Part shown: positions 1 to 14,405 of the stretch, piece by piece
How the letters are laid out: each line of letters starts with the position of its first letter
Numbering within the stretch: position 1 is the stretch's first letter
NCBI RefSeq assembly: GCF_004193775.1
Contig: NC_041010.1
Span: 46,055,562 to 46,119,561 of the forward strand
Direction: 5' to 3'
Origin: Glycine soja
Lineage: Eukaryota; Streptophyta; Magnoliopsida; Fabales; Fabaceae
Length of the DNA: 64,000 nt
The notes under the pieces: model-generated
The model's input: the letters and a program-made list of their open reading frames with translations, nothing else
Database searches by the model: none
What the model was told of the DNA's origin: nothing
Translations under genes and position numbers: made by a program

Positions 1-191
1 AAAACTTGTTTTAGGTCTCACTTATCATTGGATCGGTCCAATGTCTTTGAAACATGACAAAGCCACCACTATGAACGAGTCATCCTCCATGTTCACACTT
101 TCAAAATCACGGAGACCCTAAGAGAATTCAGGTTCTTCTCCAAAACCTGATGATATGTAACAAGAAGTTTCATAATGTTCTAGGCAATGGA

Positions 192-254
192 GGACACCAA
201 AATGAACATGAACCTTTTCTCCAGAAAAAACTGTTCTCGTTCATTTTGGTGTCC
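192..254. repeat. Imperfect inverted repeat (hairpin)
   Basis: The arm at 192-213 begins GGACACCAAAATGAAC. Its reverse complement lies at 233-254, with 20 of 22 positions paired around a 19-nt loop. It could be a small foldback element or a structured transcript segment. No target duplication is visible. Confidence 0.55.
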
Positions 255-3176
255 TACATGGGCTTATGTAGTCAAAACTTCGTGTGTTGCATATATCAAC
301 AACTTTTGGAGAAGAACATGAATTATCCCGAGAGAGAGTATCCGTGTTTTGGAAGGTGTGAACAAAGAGCATGACTCGTTCCCTATTGCCATGTTTAAGA
401 GACAGTAACAATTTATTTACCAAAAGAAAAAGAGACAGTAACAAAGTCCTCCCTGCCCAAGGTACGTAGGTGGCTCCTCTTGATCTTGCGGTTCAACTTT
501 TTGTTCCTAAAATCTCGACATTGTTGAGAGCCGAAGAAAAAGAAGATGAAAATATTTGCAAAGAAAAAGGCATGTGTCGTGCTTTTGTGAAAGGATGATA
601 GGATTATTTATTATGAGATGAGAGTGAGCATTGAAGGAAAATATTCGCATGAAAATCACCTTATGCTAATGGGGGTGCTTTTGCAACAACAAGTTTCACA
701 GTGCTCACAAGATGAAAAAAGAGCTAGAGATAAATGATTTTGGGTCTAGACCCCAAAAATATTCATGATCACCATTTATCCATATTCACTTGCATTATCC
801 ATGTCAAGGGTTCTACCTTGCACCAGACATTTTTTGGATGGCAAGTTGTTGGGAAATGGAGGGGGTGCAACATCTGCATGGAGTTTAAACCCTGAAACTG
901 CGTGGCTATGGCAACAAATCCTTCACTTGCTGAGAGAGCATTAGAAGTCCCGTTGGTGGTTCTTCTTCTCCAGTGTCAACTAAAAATTCAATTTAAAGAA
1001 GATATGAAACGACTGAACTTGGCTCTCAACTTTGAAGTTTGTTGGTCATTTTATGCACGTAATGTTTCCATATAGTCTAAGGCAATTCAAGTGGTAATAA
1101 AATAGATGGGGGAAAGGGAATATTCTACAAAATCTCATGAAAAAGGAAACATGTTCCAGGTGCTAGCTAAAAGACCATGACAAGAGGGAGGAATCTATGG
1201 AAAACAACATATAGAACCAAATCAAGCTAGTATTGATGGAGTGGGAGAAGGACATCATAACTCGGGAAAAATATGCAATAAGAAAAAAGGAATATATGGA
1301 AGATAAATTATTAGGTACTTCCGTATGCTTTTTAATTTATGAAAAAATTAATATTTTGTTATTTGTTGGCAGTTGTAACGAATGTTCCTCAGAGATTTTG
1401 AGTGATTGAACGCACATAATTTTTTTTTTCAGAAGGAATTTACTTTATTTACAGGAATTAATCAAAATTTAAATCCTAAATCATTTGATTAATTTGATTA
1501 AGTGACACGAATTCCTACTTAATTATATAATTATGAAGATAAGTTGACTTATAATTTCTGATATACATGGGATAAGAAAGTGGTAGCCAAGACAACTGTA
1601 AATCTTTCGAATTTGCTAGGAATAAAGACCAACGTCCATCCACATTTTGCCCTTCTATCGTCCACTCGAATAATTTTTGCACATAATGCAATAAATAAAT
1701 AAAAAGATTTTTTGTTTTACTTAATTAAATTTTGACAAGATAAAATTAGGTCTTAACAACTAATGTTTAAGAAATCCATAAATTTTTTTTATTAAATTTA
1801 TGGTAGAATGCATTGCAAATTACGAAAAAAAATATTAGTAATATTTTTAATTAATAAATCACTATTCAACATTGGTTAGTATTCACCATAAAAACAACTT
1901 TTTAACTTATTAATTCTTAAAAAAAAAAAAAGTGTTATCTAGCGAATCCAGTTTTTACTTTTTGATCAAGTTAATTAGAACTCAATTAGAGGAAATAATA
2001 ATTTTTGTATCTGAACAAATTTCAGATTCCACTGTTAGCAGAGTTTATTCCGATCCGAGTTAAATACCAACCAATTATTGTCCTTAATCTGCTTTAATTT
2101 TGAAGACTGTTTGTAGAGTTAACATTGGAAATTCTACTTCTTTAGCAATAAAGAAGAAAACGAATCACTATGATTTGCTGGTGGTGGTGGATCATAACTT
2201 CGTACCACATGCTCTGACAGCATTTTCTTTGTCAAAACTATTACCTAACAAGAAAAAAAGGCAAGAAGAGACCACAAAACAAATATGGTGCCGAGTAATG
2301 AAACATTAATTGGACATTGATTGCTTTGCCACATTTGAGGGTGGTGTATAAATTGATGTGAAAATATTCTGTAGTATTTAGTTTCAGTTTTCTAAGGGGA
2401 TAAAAGTACCCTGAAATAGTAGTAAAATGGGTCCCTAGGAGCTAGACAAGCAAATCCAGATACTGAAAAACCAATCAAATAGTCAGTGTAGGTATCCTAA
2501 CACCAATAGGTTCAAATTTGTCTAGCATGATTTATTTTGCATCATATGATTCAGTCTTGCTAGTACAAATAAAAAGATTGGTTAATAAAAATAAAGGAAC
2601 ATATTGATAAGGTCACTCTAAGTTGATAAGCACGGATAAGATTTTATGTTGAACAGCTGATTGCATATGAAAAATTATTACACAGTTTCGGATCACTATG
2701 TGCCTGGGTTTTGAATCTTTATGCATTATATAATTGAGATTTTCAATTTACAATGAAGAGCTATTAATTATGTGTCAAGTAGAGATCGATCGGTATGATC
2801 CGTGTCATAATGATCCTATATCATTTAATAATATCTCAATTTCATACCTACTAAAGATTTTAGAGTAGGTGTGGTGGGGGGAATAGATTATTTTAGTTCA
2901 ACTGTCATCAATTTAACCTTCAAAAACTGCATACTATTATACTTTCTTATCAAACAGATAGTAGAAAAAGAGAAAAGGAATTCAGAAAGGGAGAATGTAG
3001 TGCAAGATAATTCCGAATTCTTTATACCTGTGTATCTAGCTATATCACCTCAAAGTAAGTTATACAATGAACCTACAAAGCCAGCACAGCAATGTCCCTC
3101 TAAACAGTCCAGGATCACAAAGTTATGCAATATTCATAATGCAGTCTCCACAGAGAACCCAGAAGTTACAAATAAT

Positions 3177-3196
3177 GGGGGGGGGGGGGGGGGGGG
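3177..3196 (+). repeat. Poly-G homopolymer (G20)
   Basis: There is an uninterrupted run of 20 guanines in otherwise AT-rich DNA. Similar runs occur at 8637-8650 and around 50877-50897. The exact length is prone to assembly error. Confidence 0.9.
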
Positions 3197-3448
3197 AAGC
3201 TTAAGAAAAAAGGGAAGTGACTAAGAAAATTCGTTTTATATTTGCTGGACATTTTCTTTAAAAATTTGAACAAGACTCAAGCTTTTCGTGTATAATTCAT
3301 CAGAAACTGTATTTATGTCATAGATAATGCCACTAGCTTTTTGTAATAAAACTAATGCATGGATTGGCGCATAACATCTTGTTACTTTCACATGTAGGGG
3401 AATAATCTATTTAATGGAATAATTCATGTTCAATTCTCTACATTTTTT

Positions 3449-3548
3449 GAGTCAATGACCGTCACGTATGGTGAGTAAAATTAGTTTCTCACTTAATGAG
3501 TCACTGACAGTCACGTATTGCAAGTAAAATTAATCTCTCACTCAATGG
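3449..3548. repeat. Imperfect tandem repeat, 49-bp period, 2 copies
   Basis: The two units begin at 3449 and 3498 with GAGTCA. They share the blocks GTCACGTAT, AGTAAAATTA and TCTCACT with scattered substitutions. This looks like an old local duplication. Confidence 0.6.
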
Positions 3549-5408
3549 GTTGGAAGACCATCATAATCTCTGATTCATCACCAAAAAATAAAAAATAAAA
3601 CTAATGCATCAAATCCCTTTTGAATTAAAAAGTAAGGCATGCTTGAGTGAAAGTAATATAAGAATGAGTGACTTTGTGGGATGCTCTCATGTTACACCTC
3701 TTTTGTAAACCAATAAATAATTAGTTTAAGTAATACATACATAATTTCTTCTGAATAAGGTTTCCAAGTTTGAACCATGTATATCCTTAACTTTCCAATA
3801 TTATATTGGTCTTTGAGTATTTTCCTGTTATTGATTAGAATTCTTTACACTGAAATTATCAAACCACTTCCTTAACTCCTGCCATTGTTCCTTTCAGTTA
3901 TGAAATACTTTAAAGTTTAAATCATCGCGTAGTAGCATAGTGACACTATCATCTGGGGAGCATAACCATGGTCTATACCAAAAAAATAAAAATTGACACC
4001 CTCATTTGCTGCAGAAACAAACCCACATATTCACATGAAAATGGCACATCTAAGCTCCATTAGGAAGCTCGTTTTCAAAAACAAGATTGTAAGATATTAC
4101 CATGCACATGGATAGATCATAGTTACATCTTGCAAGATGACATGGCATTTGTAAACTTGGCAAGAAAATTAGCTTTGATGCCTTCCTCGATTATGTATTC
4201 CTCCATAAATAGTAAAGACACATTTACAATTATTAATGACATATTCTAATTCTTGATTTGTACAACCTACATCTGGAATTCATAACACATACAATTAATG
4301 GGTCGTATCATATTCCTAACTTATACATAATATACTAGGAAACAGATCATAACATATCCTCTTATTAACAACATTAAGTTTGGTAATTTAATCTACAGAT
4401 TTAACATTGTGTGCCTGAATTCCTGCTCTCCAAGTTTTGCATATTCGGTTTGCTCTCATTTCAACTATACTAATGATAATTTATGACAAAAACAGCACTT
4501 TTCTCTTTGGATTCTCTATAATATTTCAATGTATAGCTTCACAGTCTACAGATATATTTAGTATAATATTTCAATGTGCAGTTATTGTTGTAGCTGCAGG
4601 GGACCTCCAGGCCGTTTTGAAGATATATTTGGTATAACCAATTGCAAATGCAATAAATGAAAGAACTTTCTGCCATGAATATTATTAAAATGGATTTGTT
4701 ATAAATGGGAGATCTGATTGCTTAATCAGTTATTAGACACATTTCTAGTTCTGAAAAAAATCATGTAATGCAGGTAAATAACAATTATAGTAGTAAATAA
4801 TAACATACCAAGTCTTTTCTCAGTAAGTATCAATACAACATCACAATATTCTGTTGTAAATCACGTAATTATTCTTCTAAAAAAAAAATCACGTAATTAT
4901 GATTTTTTTAATGGTTTTATTTCTTTCATACTGGTATAGAAAAAATTTCTATTTTATGTTTCATACTGATAAAAAAAACATTATGATTTTTGAATGATTT
5001 GATTTCTTTCCCAGTTTCCAAATTTTTTAGATCCATCCAAATATCCTATGACAAGAACAATAAGCATTATATAGAAAAAATTTGCTACTGAAAATAATTG
5101 TACAAGAAACAAAATAAGTAATCAACCATTTGCTTAATCTGTTAAGCATTAACAAGAGCAGTGTGCTTGCTTTGAGTAAGTGATACCATGGACAAAAGAA
5201 CTTCAACTTGGTATGCAAGAAATCCCACCAAAACCTTGGCCAGCATATGCTACAAAAGGAAACATATTTACACCACCAAGTGAATATGAAGGCCATATTA
5301 CAGACAAAGAATTTGAATCCAATCTATAATTAGAAGCATTCCTCTATAGAAGCAGAAATTCTACATTCTTCTCTTTTTGAGCAGAACAACCCCTCTAGCT
5401 CTCTAAGA

Positions 5409-6988
5409 TCATTGCCTTGCTTCTTGTTCCCCTGAAGTTGGTTGTAAAGAGTTGCTGGCTGCAGTAGATGTAGGTTCAACATGTCTCTCGATTTCATCGT
5501 TTCTTTCTGATGTGTGAGACTCGTCAAGGGATTGGCTCATGGTAAATGTCACAGGTCTCACATGTTTTGTTTCGGAAGAGTTTTTCAACGGCAGACGGCA
5601 TACTGGACAGGTAGATTGCTTTCTCAGCCATATATCAATGCAAGAAAGATGAAAAGTGTGGCCACATTTGGGCATGATCCGCAATACTTCTCTTTCTTTG
5701 TAATCTGCCAAACATATTACACACCTGTAGAAGCAAACTCAGTTATATATCTATCAAAGTGCGGTTTGTATATCATGAGCTCTTATAAAAATTAAAACAA
5801 CAATGTTTAGCAGTAAGAAAATTACTGTATCAGTTTAAAATCTTCTGTGAAGGAAAATGTGAGGAACTTGTTCTCTATGGCCTACAATTGAGAGACTAAA
5901 ACTTAACTGTGTGTGTTCAAGGGAACTGAAAGCCTCTTGGTTGAACTTCAAAGTAGGGATTGCATCGAGCAGAACAGGATCGGAGTCAGGGTCATTAACA
6001 TGATGTTCTGGCTATCAGTAAACAATGAAAAATTAAAATCTAAAGCAACCAACCTTAACAGTGCAGAATGACATAAACCAAATTACAAATTAGAGAAAGT
6101 ATATTCTCTTGTGCTCAACCATTATTTGGAGGGTCCAGAAACGTTCAAATTCTTGAACTTGAAATTATAAGAAATATTAACAATGAAAAAGTGATAGTTT
6201 CATAGCTAGTCTCAAGCCGGGTAAAGGAGGAGGCTTGTATTAGGCTCTCGGCAGCCAACGTAATACTCATCATGTTTATATAATGTTACTATCTGTGAAG
6301 ATTTGGTCTTTAACCGAGCCAAATACCATCGTGTGATCTATTTAGTTGTACTCATCTAGTGGGATAAGGCTTCATTATTGTTATTAACAATGGAAAAGTT
6401 TCCACAACAGTACAATTAGAACATTTCTGTACATCTTAGTATCTAACCAAGACAGATGACAATCAATATTAGGGGGCAGTATACACATTCATTGATACAA
6501 ATACCCAAATTCTCTACATCTGATTGAAAGTTTATAGCTAAGTCACAGATTTACTTTTGGAAATAGAATGCAGCATTTGCATCAGAATCAAAAGTTACAA
6601 AAAACAGCAAAAAGTTGCAGCAATCCTCATTCCTCATACACTAAGTACCGGATCAGAACAATAAACAAACGAATCAAGACCAAATAAAATAGAGATTACA
6701 ATATTGATAAAAGTTCAATAAAAATTGAGCATAGCTCCCAAAATCAAGCCATGTTCATAGAAAAGAAAAAAAAACAGCACACAGGAAAAACGGGGTGAAG
6801 GAAGGAAAAGGCACAGCCGAACTTACCCGTTCTAAATCAATTCTTGATTCAATCTCATACATCATCCGAGATTCAACACCCCCTCTTAGCCTTCCACAAA
6901 TGATTCTGGTGCACACAAACACAATGAAAGTGGCACTCATCCCAAACCCAATGACCGTTGTCACCAAATTGGTGCCTGAACCCAACAT
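5409..6988 (-). CDS. RING-H2 finger E3 ubiquitin ligase, membrane-anchored (ATL-like)
   Basis: Three coding exons, 6988-6827, 6011-5908 and 5724-5409, join in frame across GT-AG introns into 193 aa. The ATG at 6988 is the first true ATG; the frame continues upstream only through a CA repeat and starts there with GTG. Residues 7-28 form one hydrophobic membrane segment. Residues 90-131 are a complete RING-H2 domain: CVIC, then KCGHTFHLSC, then CPVC, with the Trp of DIW and the Pro after the seventh ligand that contact E2 enzymes. The tail is Ser/Thr/Glu-rich. Such proteins pass ubiquitin from an E2 to substrates at endomembranes or the plasma membrane; the substrate is unknown. The layout matches the plant ATL/RING-H2 class, but I cannot fix the orthologue. 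Intron 1 contains a SINE. The UTRs were not mapped. Confidence 0.93.
6193..6381 (+). mobile_element. SINE (TS/Au-type) in intron 1 of the RING gene
   Basis: This 189-bp segment is flanked by an 18-bp direct repeat with one mismatch: TATTAACAATGAAAAAGT at 6175-6192 and TATTAACAATGGAAAAGT at 6382-6399. That is a classic target-site duplication. The interior has the plant SINE wording GCCGGGTAAAGGAGGAGG and ends GTGGGATAAGGCTTC followed by an ATT/GTT-rich tail. The family name is from memory. It lies antisense to the host gene and within the intron (6826-6012), so it need not alter the protein. Confidence 0.8.
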
Positions 6989-7078
6989 CTTCTCCAACCC
7001 AAAAACCAATCCACAACACACAAACCCCCAAAAGCTAGAAGCACGACTAGCAACAGAAGCAGCACCACAGCATATAGA

Positions 7079-7098
7079 ACACACACACACACACACAC
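7079..7098. repeat. (CA)n microsatellite in the RING gene 5' leader
   Basis: About ten AC units lie just upstream of the RING-gene ATG. Read on the minus strand they give a spurious Cys-Val run in the upstream frame. Confidence 0.9.
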
Positions 7099-10000
7099 TT
7101 CACAGATTCTTCAACACAAAACACATGATGATGGCACCCCAGAGGTAAACTCCACACATGACAAGTCCAAACTCCTAAGGGACAATAAGAGAAGATTGAA
7201 ACTAAGAGAAACAGAGAAAATAAGAGATACCCATGACAGAAAAATGGAAACTTTGGAGGTATTCAGAGGAAAAGAAAAGAGAAAGCATGTAACAGTGAAG
7301 AGATTGAATGGAATTACAGTGGCTTTGGTGTGACTCAAAGGATGGTGGTGGGGGAACAGACAAGAGCAGAGAGAGAGAGAAAAAAAAACTTTTTTCTTAC
7401 TATTTGGAAATTAGAACGGTGTTGGTGGGGCCCACTTCATGAGGTGGACCCTCACAGATGTTGGGGATTTGTGGATCCAACGGTTGAAAGTGGCTGTTAA
7501 TTTTTCGGCGGCAAAAGATATTAACGGTAAAAAAAAAAAAAGGATGAAACAGGGGAACACTGGATTTTGGAGATCTGACATATCTCAAACTTGCTTAAGC
7601 TTAGGACTACAAGATTTGATGTTCTGTCTATTTTCTCTTGTTACATCTTTCTTGGAAAATTATTCTGATATGCAAAAAAAAGTCTTTTTTAAGAATATGG
7701 CATAACATACATTAAATACACCTTTCATTATATATTAAATTGCAGCAAAAAAAAAAAGATATTATCATAACCAAATTATCTTTCTTTTTAATGTTTATAA
7801 TAACTCTCCTATATAGATAGCTAGTATAATGTATTTTTTTATTTAATAATAAGAGTGTCAATATAGATCACGAGTATGCATGATGAATGCATGGTTTATT
7901 ATGAATGTATTTCTTATGAAAATCTGGGTAACTATCTTAAAAAAGATTGAGTTAAATTTTATTTAAATCAATAATTTTTTACTAATTATCTTAGATTGAG
8001 TCTAATTTGACTCAAATTAATGACTTTTGGTATGTATGAATGTATTTGAAATAAGTAAAGAGATTGATATAAGAAGAAGAAAAATAAAAAATATTGGAAG
8101 AAATTTGACAAAGTCATTAATGTTAACGTAATTGACTTTAGTATAAAATTGAATTTAATAATTAATAGTTTTTTATTAATATGTCAAATTATATTAGAAT
8201 TTTAAAATCTAATCATAGAAGTATTTGTTGAATATATTTTTTTATCCGTAAAAATTAAACATAATATCAAAATTTTATAACATTTTATATATTCTGTTCA
8301 ATTAAATGAATTAGATTTCTTATTTGTATTTGTTCAATATTTTATCAAGTACTATTGAATATACTTAATAGAATTGATTAAATTAAATAATTAAAAATTA
8401 ATAGAATGCTTAACAGTTAATTAAAATAAACTATTTTTCTTCTTTTCTTTTAATCCCTCTTTCATCCACTTTCTCTTTTCTGCCACTCAGCTTATCTTTG
8501 TGTGTAAGAATGAAATATCAACAAAACCAGCGAATACATGGTAAAATCAAATTCTGGAGGATGAGCTGTTTTACTTATACTTTACTTTACCTTGTGCTCT
8601 GTCTCTTTGTACCACTCTACAGACCTATCTTGTCTTGGGGGGGGGGGGGGAGTAAAACAAACCAGAAGATGTTTCATACTTTCATTATTTTAATTTTTTT
8701 ACTCAATCTCACTCATTAAGGAAAGTAACCGATAATAATGTTGACATAATTTTTTTTATACAAAAGATATACATGTGAATTTGTGTTTTTTTTTTTTTTT
8801 GTGCGTAGGAAAACTAGGTGTACAAATTAGTTTTAAGAAGGAAAAGTTGTTTGCTATCAAGAATAAATCTAGCTTGTATTAGGTTTTAAGTTGAAATATC
8901 AAACATGTTTTTTAGGTTCCTTACCTTCATTTTTTAAAGTATATATAATTGTTTGGATATGAACAAGACTAAAAATGAATAATGATACATAAACTATTTT
9001 TCTATTTTAAATATCTAATTAATACCTCTTATTTATCTTTATCTTTGTTTTTGTCATATTATAAATCATGTTATACTTTTTTTCTTCTTTTTTCTCTCTT
9101 TTTAGGTGTTAAAAAACACATTGATATCTATTAAACATTTTTCCAGCGAAAATATGTTAGACTAAATAATAGTAAAAATAGGTACCCTAAATTTTATAAG
9201 AGTCAAATTTAATTTATTTATATAATAAAAGCTTATTTTAAGGTTTAATTTGACTTTTTTATAACTTATTTAACAACCTATTTTGTAAGGCCTGTACGTA
9301 AAATAAGTTTATCTTTCAGTAAATTTATAATATTTGAAAAGAAAATAAATATATAGCTTTAGTATATTATAAAAAATAATATAATAATCATACTAAAAAT
9401 ATTATTTATATTTAATTTAAAAATATTTTCAAATAGTCTAAAGCCTAATTTTTAATTATTTTTTTTACAAAAAAACTTGACCTTATTTACTACTACTACA
9501 TTTAATAAAAGAAAATATAACCTATCCTAAATCTGATGTAGTTGGAGGACCAGTTCTATATTCCCAGCCCTATAGGGGTTGTTAAGTTAAACAATAATGA
9601 TCACTGTACCCTTTATTTCTTTTTAAGAATTTGTCATTGAGAGTAACGCAATACCGTTCGGCAGTTAATGATGCCCTTATTCCCAGCTCAGATTTATTCT
9701 AAAATTAAATAATGTGCTAGATCTCTTTAATGCATATTATGTGCTGTCTTTATTGCATAATTATTCTTTCCTTAAAAAATATTGAATATTGGACTAGTAT
9801 TTACTTAAGGAGAATGCCAATCAAACGTACTCTTATCAACAGGTATTAGTAGTAATTTTTAATGAAAAATTTGTATTCATTAATTATATATTTTCATTGA
9901 TTTTTTTTAGACACTCGCGAGTAAACTATAACGTAAAGGAAACATACAACCTTTCATAAAAAATTTATTCAGAAAAGAAAAACTATAACGTAAGGCAAAG

Positions 10001-13000
10001 GTTAAGAAACACTAACCGAATTCAAAATTTCCAGTCTTGAAATAGGTAATTCTTTCATTCCCTGACCCTGAACAGTTTTCACATTAACAGCTAACAAGCT
10101 CAGTTAAAAAATGTTCATTTGATTTTGATAATATGGTCATATGTGATTTGGCATTTTTTTTTATCAGAGAATAACGTGTTAGTTTTTTTTTCAGAGATTA
10201 ACGTTATTTAATTATTCGATTAATTTTTATTATCAAATAATATTAATTATGGAAATTTATGTTATGTTATTTTAAATTATATTAATGAATATTTGTTATT
10301 TAGATTTTTAATGTAAATGAGTTGAATTGAAATTTCGTCCAGTTATTAAGTTATTATGTACCTCCACGGGAGTAGAAAGGCGAGGAGACCAAAGAATCAA
10401 ATACCTTTAAAAATATTTTAACACTCAAATAAGATATAATCGAGAACAATAAATAAAAATATTAAATGAGTATGAATAATATATATTTTAATCCCAAAAT
10501 TTTCATAATTATTTATACATATTTTAATGGATTTTAGAATTATGGATTTTTGTAACTCATTAGTTTTTAATTACTTTTATGAGATTAAGACAACTCTAGT
10601 GATCATCATTAAGATAATCTCTCAATGATTTGTGATATAAATGATGAATTTTATTTGAGTACTCAAATCTTGTTGAATATTCGAATATAATAGACTTTTC
10701 TTAAAGTTTGTTACTAAAGTGTATTAAGGTGTTTGATAAGACGAAACACTTAACAAGATTATCCTTAAGTTGGATAAAGTTGAATAATAGGAAAATCTGA
10801 ATACTTGAATGTGGCAAGTTTAGCTATGGTTGGGGAGTGCTCATGTATTCAGCAAGATCGAATACTGATTATGGCAGGGCCATTTGTGCTTAGGTGATGA
10901 GCAGTGGTAGGTATTCCACAGAGGTCATGTGTCTTTATGGATGCTTCAATATTTTTAAAAATGCTCTTGGATGTGTTGTCTTGCTATGAATCCATGCGAT
11001 ATATATTCTATTAAAACATTAAATTATTCAAAAATATTATATTATCTTTCAAATAAATACTTTATTTTAAAAGTGTCATTGATAACACTAATAAATATGA
11101 CTGAATTTCATTGATTTCTAAAATTAAAATTACCTAAATTTTACTTAACTATTTTTAAAAGTAAATTAAATAAATTTGTCATTTTATATATTAAAAATAA
11201 AATATTTAAACACGTAATCAGTAAATTTTAATCAATAAATTTATAACAAAAATTATTAACATCTTATATTAAATCAGACTCTAAATAAAATATTCACTTT
11301 AACGCCCCTTATGTTCCACTTCCCATTCCACACCAACCCCTAGTTGACCAAATTATGGACTTCTGCAATGTGTCATGCATGTGACAGGGAAAAGAAAACA
11401 ATATGTATGAGAAAAATACAAACACCAGCACTTAGCTCAAGGAAAAAAAAGAATAGCATAGGAGGAAAGGGAAGAAAAAGACATCAGCCATTAATTAGGG
11501 AGGGAACTAGATGTTTTGTCTATAAAATCAATTAAACTTCAGTGTCAATAATAGTCAACACTATTTTGAAAACGATATCCACTTCTTCCAACACGATACT
11601 GCTTAAAATACAATGAGATTTTTCAAACTCATTTTAAGTTTTAACCATCATATGGAATTGATATCAAAGATGCCTTGGGTCAATTGCAACTTAATTGCAT
11701 GGAAAAACTTTAGGAAGTTGCTTCTCATCACTAAAAAAAACAGTAGATTTTTCATCCGGGTTGCATGGATTTCAAGTAGGATAGATACCAAAAAGTTCAT
11801 CAGCAAATTCTGCATTTAAGTACATTCTATTTAATTTGAATAAACATTCACAAAAAATAATTTGGATAAACAGTATGATCAAACCCTTATTACATAGAAC
11901 TTATATATCATAAGTTGATGACAAAATTACTGAGATAAATTTAGAAAAAAAATACTTAATTTGACAAGTTTTACTATGAAAATTATTGAAATAAACTTAA
12001 ACAAGTTTATAAAAAAAGTATAAATCACTTTCCTATAATCAAATAAATTCTTCTAAATGTTCCCTTAGTACATTACACTAAGCCAAATGGATTGTGACAT
12101 CATATAGTTGTGAAAGTTAAACATGACTTATTAATCATTTTGAAGTACGACATTTACTCATTCTCACGAAAGCCAGGATTAATATTACGCAAGTGGGAGA
12201 AGATTCAATATAACCACTTTTCGTTTTAGCGGATTAATAATTTAATATTTACTACTATAAGTTTTTAATATCGGTTATTAAAATTATTTAATATTAATTA
12301 TTAATTGATGTTGAAATTGATATTAATTTTCTAAAATCAATGTTAAGTAAATTCACCGCATTGATTTTATACAAAACCAACGTTGTTTTGTGTAATTTGC
12401 TAAAAAAAAAAATCTGAACTTAGAAGGTAACATTATTGGCATGCCCATAAAGATAGAACTGTAATTCACAGTGAAAGATGATAGATGGGGGCCACTAGAA
12501 GTCAAAAGAATGACACTTATTTTTGGCCTTCTAAAGAACTTTGGAGTTTGGAATTAGGAATTTGGAATTGATGTTTCGGATGGTTTCTCCTTGTCACAGG
12601 CACAACATTAAATATAGGGAAAGAGGAAAATTCAATGTTTCCCAAATAGAAAAGGGTTTAATTAATATGATGCATTACTTATAAGAATATTTTTAGCTGA
12701 GGGGAGGGGAAATTTGAGCCATATGACCAAGACCCTGCTGACTTCTGTAAAAATATTTTAAAATAATAAAAATCACTTAAAAATTATACCTTTACTGGTT
12801 TGTAATTACTTTATAGTGCAACAAATTTTACAATGACCGTGTATGAAAACTAAAGTCATCTAAAATATATATTGACTTTCAAAATTCAAAACATCTCTGA
12901 AATGTACTGTTCTAACTAGAGAGGCGGAAGAACATCTAATGATAAGAACAAATCAAAAAGGCAAATAAAAAGTGAAAAGAACGACAACCATTGGAGTGAA

Positions 13001-14087
13001 TGGTGTCAGAAATTGATAATAGATCAACGTAATAGGATCAAGGACAGAGAAAATAACAAAATGGGGTTAGAGTCGAAACTTCAATACAATAATGTTTTTG
13101 ATTGAGAACAGAATATCTATTTTTTTTTATAAAAAAAGTTAAATTGTAATTGTGATTTTTTTAATTTTTTAAGTTGATCATTTTAGTCCCTTAATTTTTA
13201 TCTGTAATATTTAGTTTATCTAATTGTATAAATTAATGATTTTGATACTTGATATATTATTAATTAATAACTATGATTAATGAAGTTATTAATTATTATT
13301 TCTTTTAAATAAAAGATTATTAATCCTAATGTGATATTATTATCAACGGAGTTGTATATGACACTGGAGGTGAGAGGGGAAGATGTGTTTGCAAAAAGGA
13401 GGATGAGTACAATATTATAAAGAACTAAGACTAATAATTTTTTATTAAAGTTTTAAAGTTTTTTTATTAATTTAGAATTAAATTGATATCTTTATTAATC
13501 AAAATTTGTTAATAATCTATCTTGGGATCAAATCTTACAATTAAAAATAAAAAAATAAAAAAATTAAAATGATTGATTTTTAAAATTTAAAATGATTGAT
13601 TTAAGCCATAGATATTTCGGACAGAAAAACTGAAGAAGTATTGATTAATATTCATTTTCATTAGAAATATATATATAACCACTACCAAAGCAAGGGATGC
13701 TTTAAAAATTGTGAAAAAGACAAAAAGATTATTCATAATGTGCAACCACCAAAGTTGCAAATGTTTGGTTACACATCTTACAAGTGTGGGTTTTACCTTT
13801 AAGGAAAAGCTAATAACTATAACTTTTATATCCTAAAAGTGTTTTTTTTTAACATGTTTTCAAACATGATGTATGAGAATAAGATTTCTTCATATATGTC
13901 TGACCTTTCGCTTATTGGCTGGTTTATTTACTCCTATTTTCAAATAGTTTTCTCTGCATTTATAATTAACATTTCTTTTCATGAGATCGAAAACATGAAA
14001 CCCAACTGTAATAAGAGTGTCCAATTCAAAGAGAATTAACTTTACATGCAATACCAATGACAATCTCGAAAAATGGAATTTAATTAA

Positions 14088-14405
14088 TGGGAAAAATGTG
14101 TTTTTAGTTTTTAAATGTTTAGCTAAATGCGTTTAAATTCTCTATACTTTCATATTTAAATGATATGAGAGATATAAGATTAATTGAGTAATTAAAAAAT
14201 AAGTGAAAAATTACAAATTTGATTCTTTTAATTAGTAAAAATTAACGAACTAATAATTAAATGACATGTGAATTTAGTTTCTTCTTTCTAAAAATTCATC
14301 ATATTTATTAATGTTTGAGATCTGGGGGGCCAAATTCATCGCTATAAAATACATAGACTTTAATGAAGCTTACCAAAAATATAAAAACTAAAGACACATT
14401 TTTCC
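14088..14405. mobile_element. MITE-like inverted-repeat element, about 318 bp
   Basis: The left end reads GGGAAAAATGTGTTTTTAG. The right end is its near-perfect reverse complement (ends CACATTTTTCC). Both are flanked by TTTAATTAA (14079-14087 and 14406-14414), a possible 9-bp target duplication as in Mutator-like MITEs. The flank is itself simple AT-rich sequence, so the duplication could be chance. There is no coding capacity. Confidence 0.5.

Larger units (their letters stand above)
1..5000. other. Intergenic, no gene recognised
   Basis: No open frame here resembles a known protein, and the longest frames are short and low-complexity. The first 1.3 kb is less AT-rich than the rest and could be decayed gene or transposon sequence, but I cannot assign it. 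The frame at 2871-3224 starts at GTG and gets its glycine run from a poly-G tract, so I do not call it coding. The 3' UTR of the minus-strand RING gene probably enters the right edge, around 5000-5400. Confidence 0.6.

Noticed and set aside
2871..3224. 117-codon frame ending in poly-Gly
   Set aside because: It starts at GTG, the glycines come from the G20 run, and nothing resembles a protein family.
6989..7096. 36-residue Cys-Val-rich extension of the RING protein
   Set aside because: It starts at GTG and is translated from a CA microsatellite. The first ATG is 6988.
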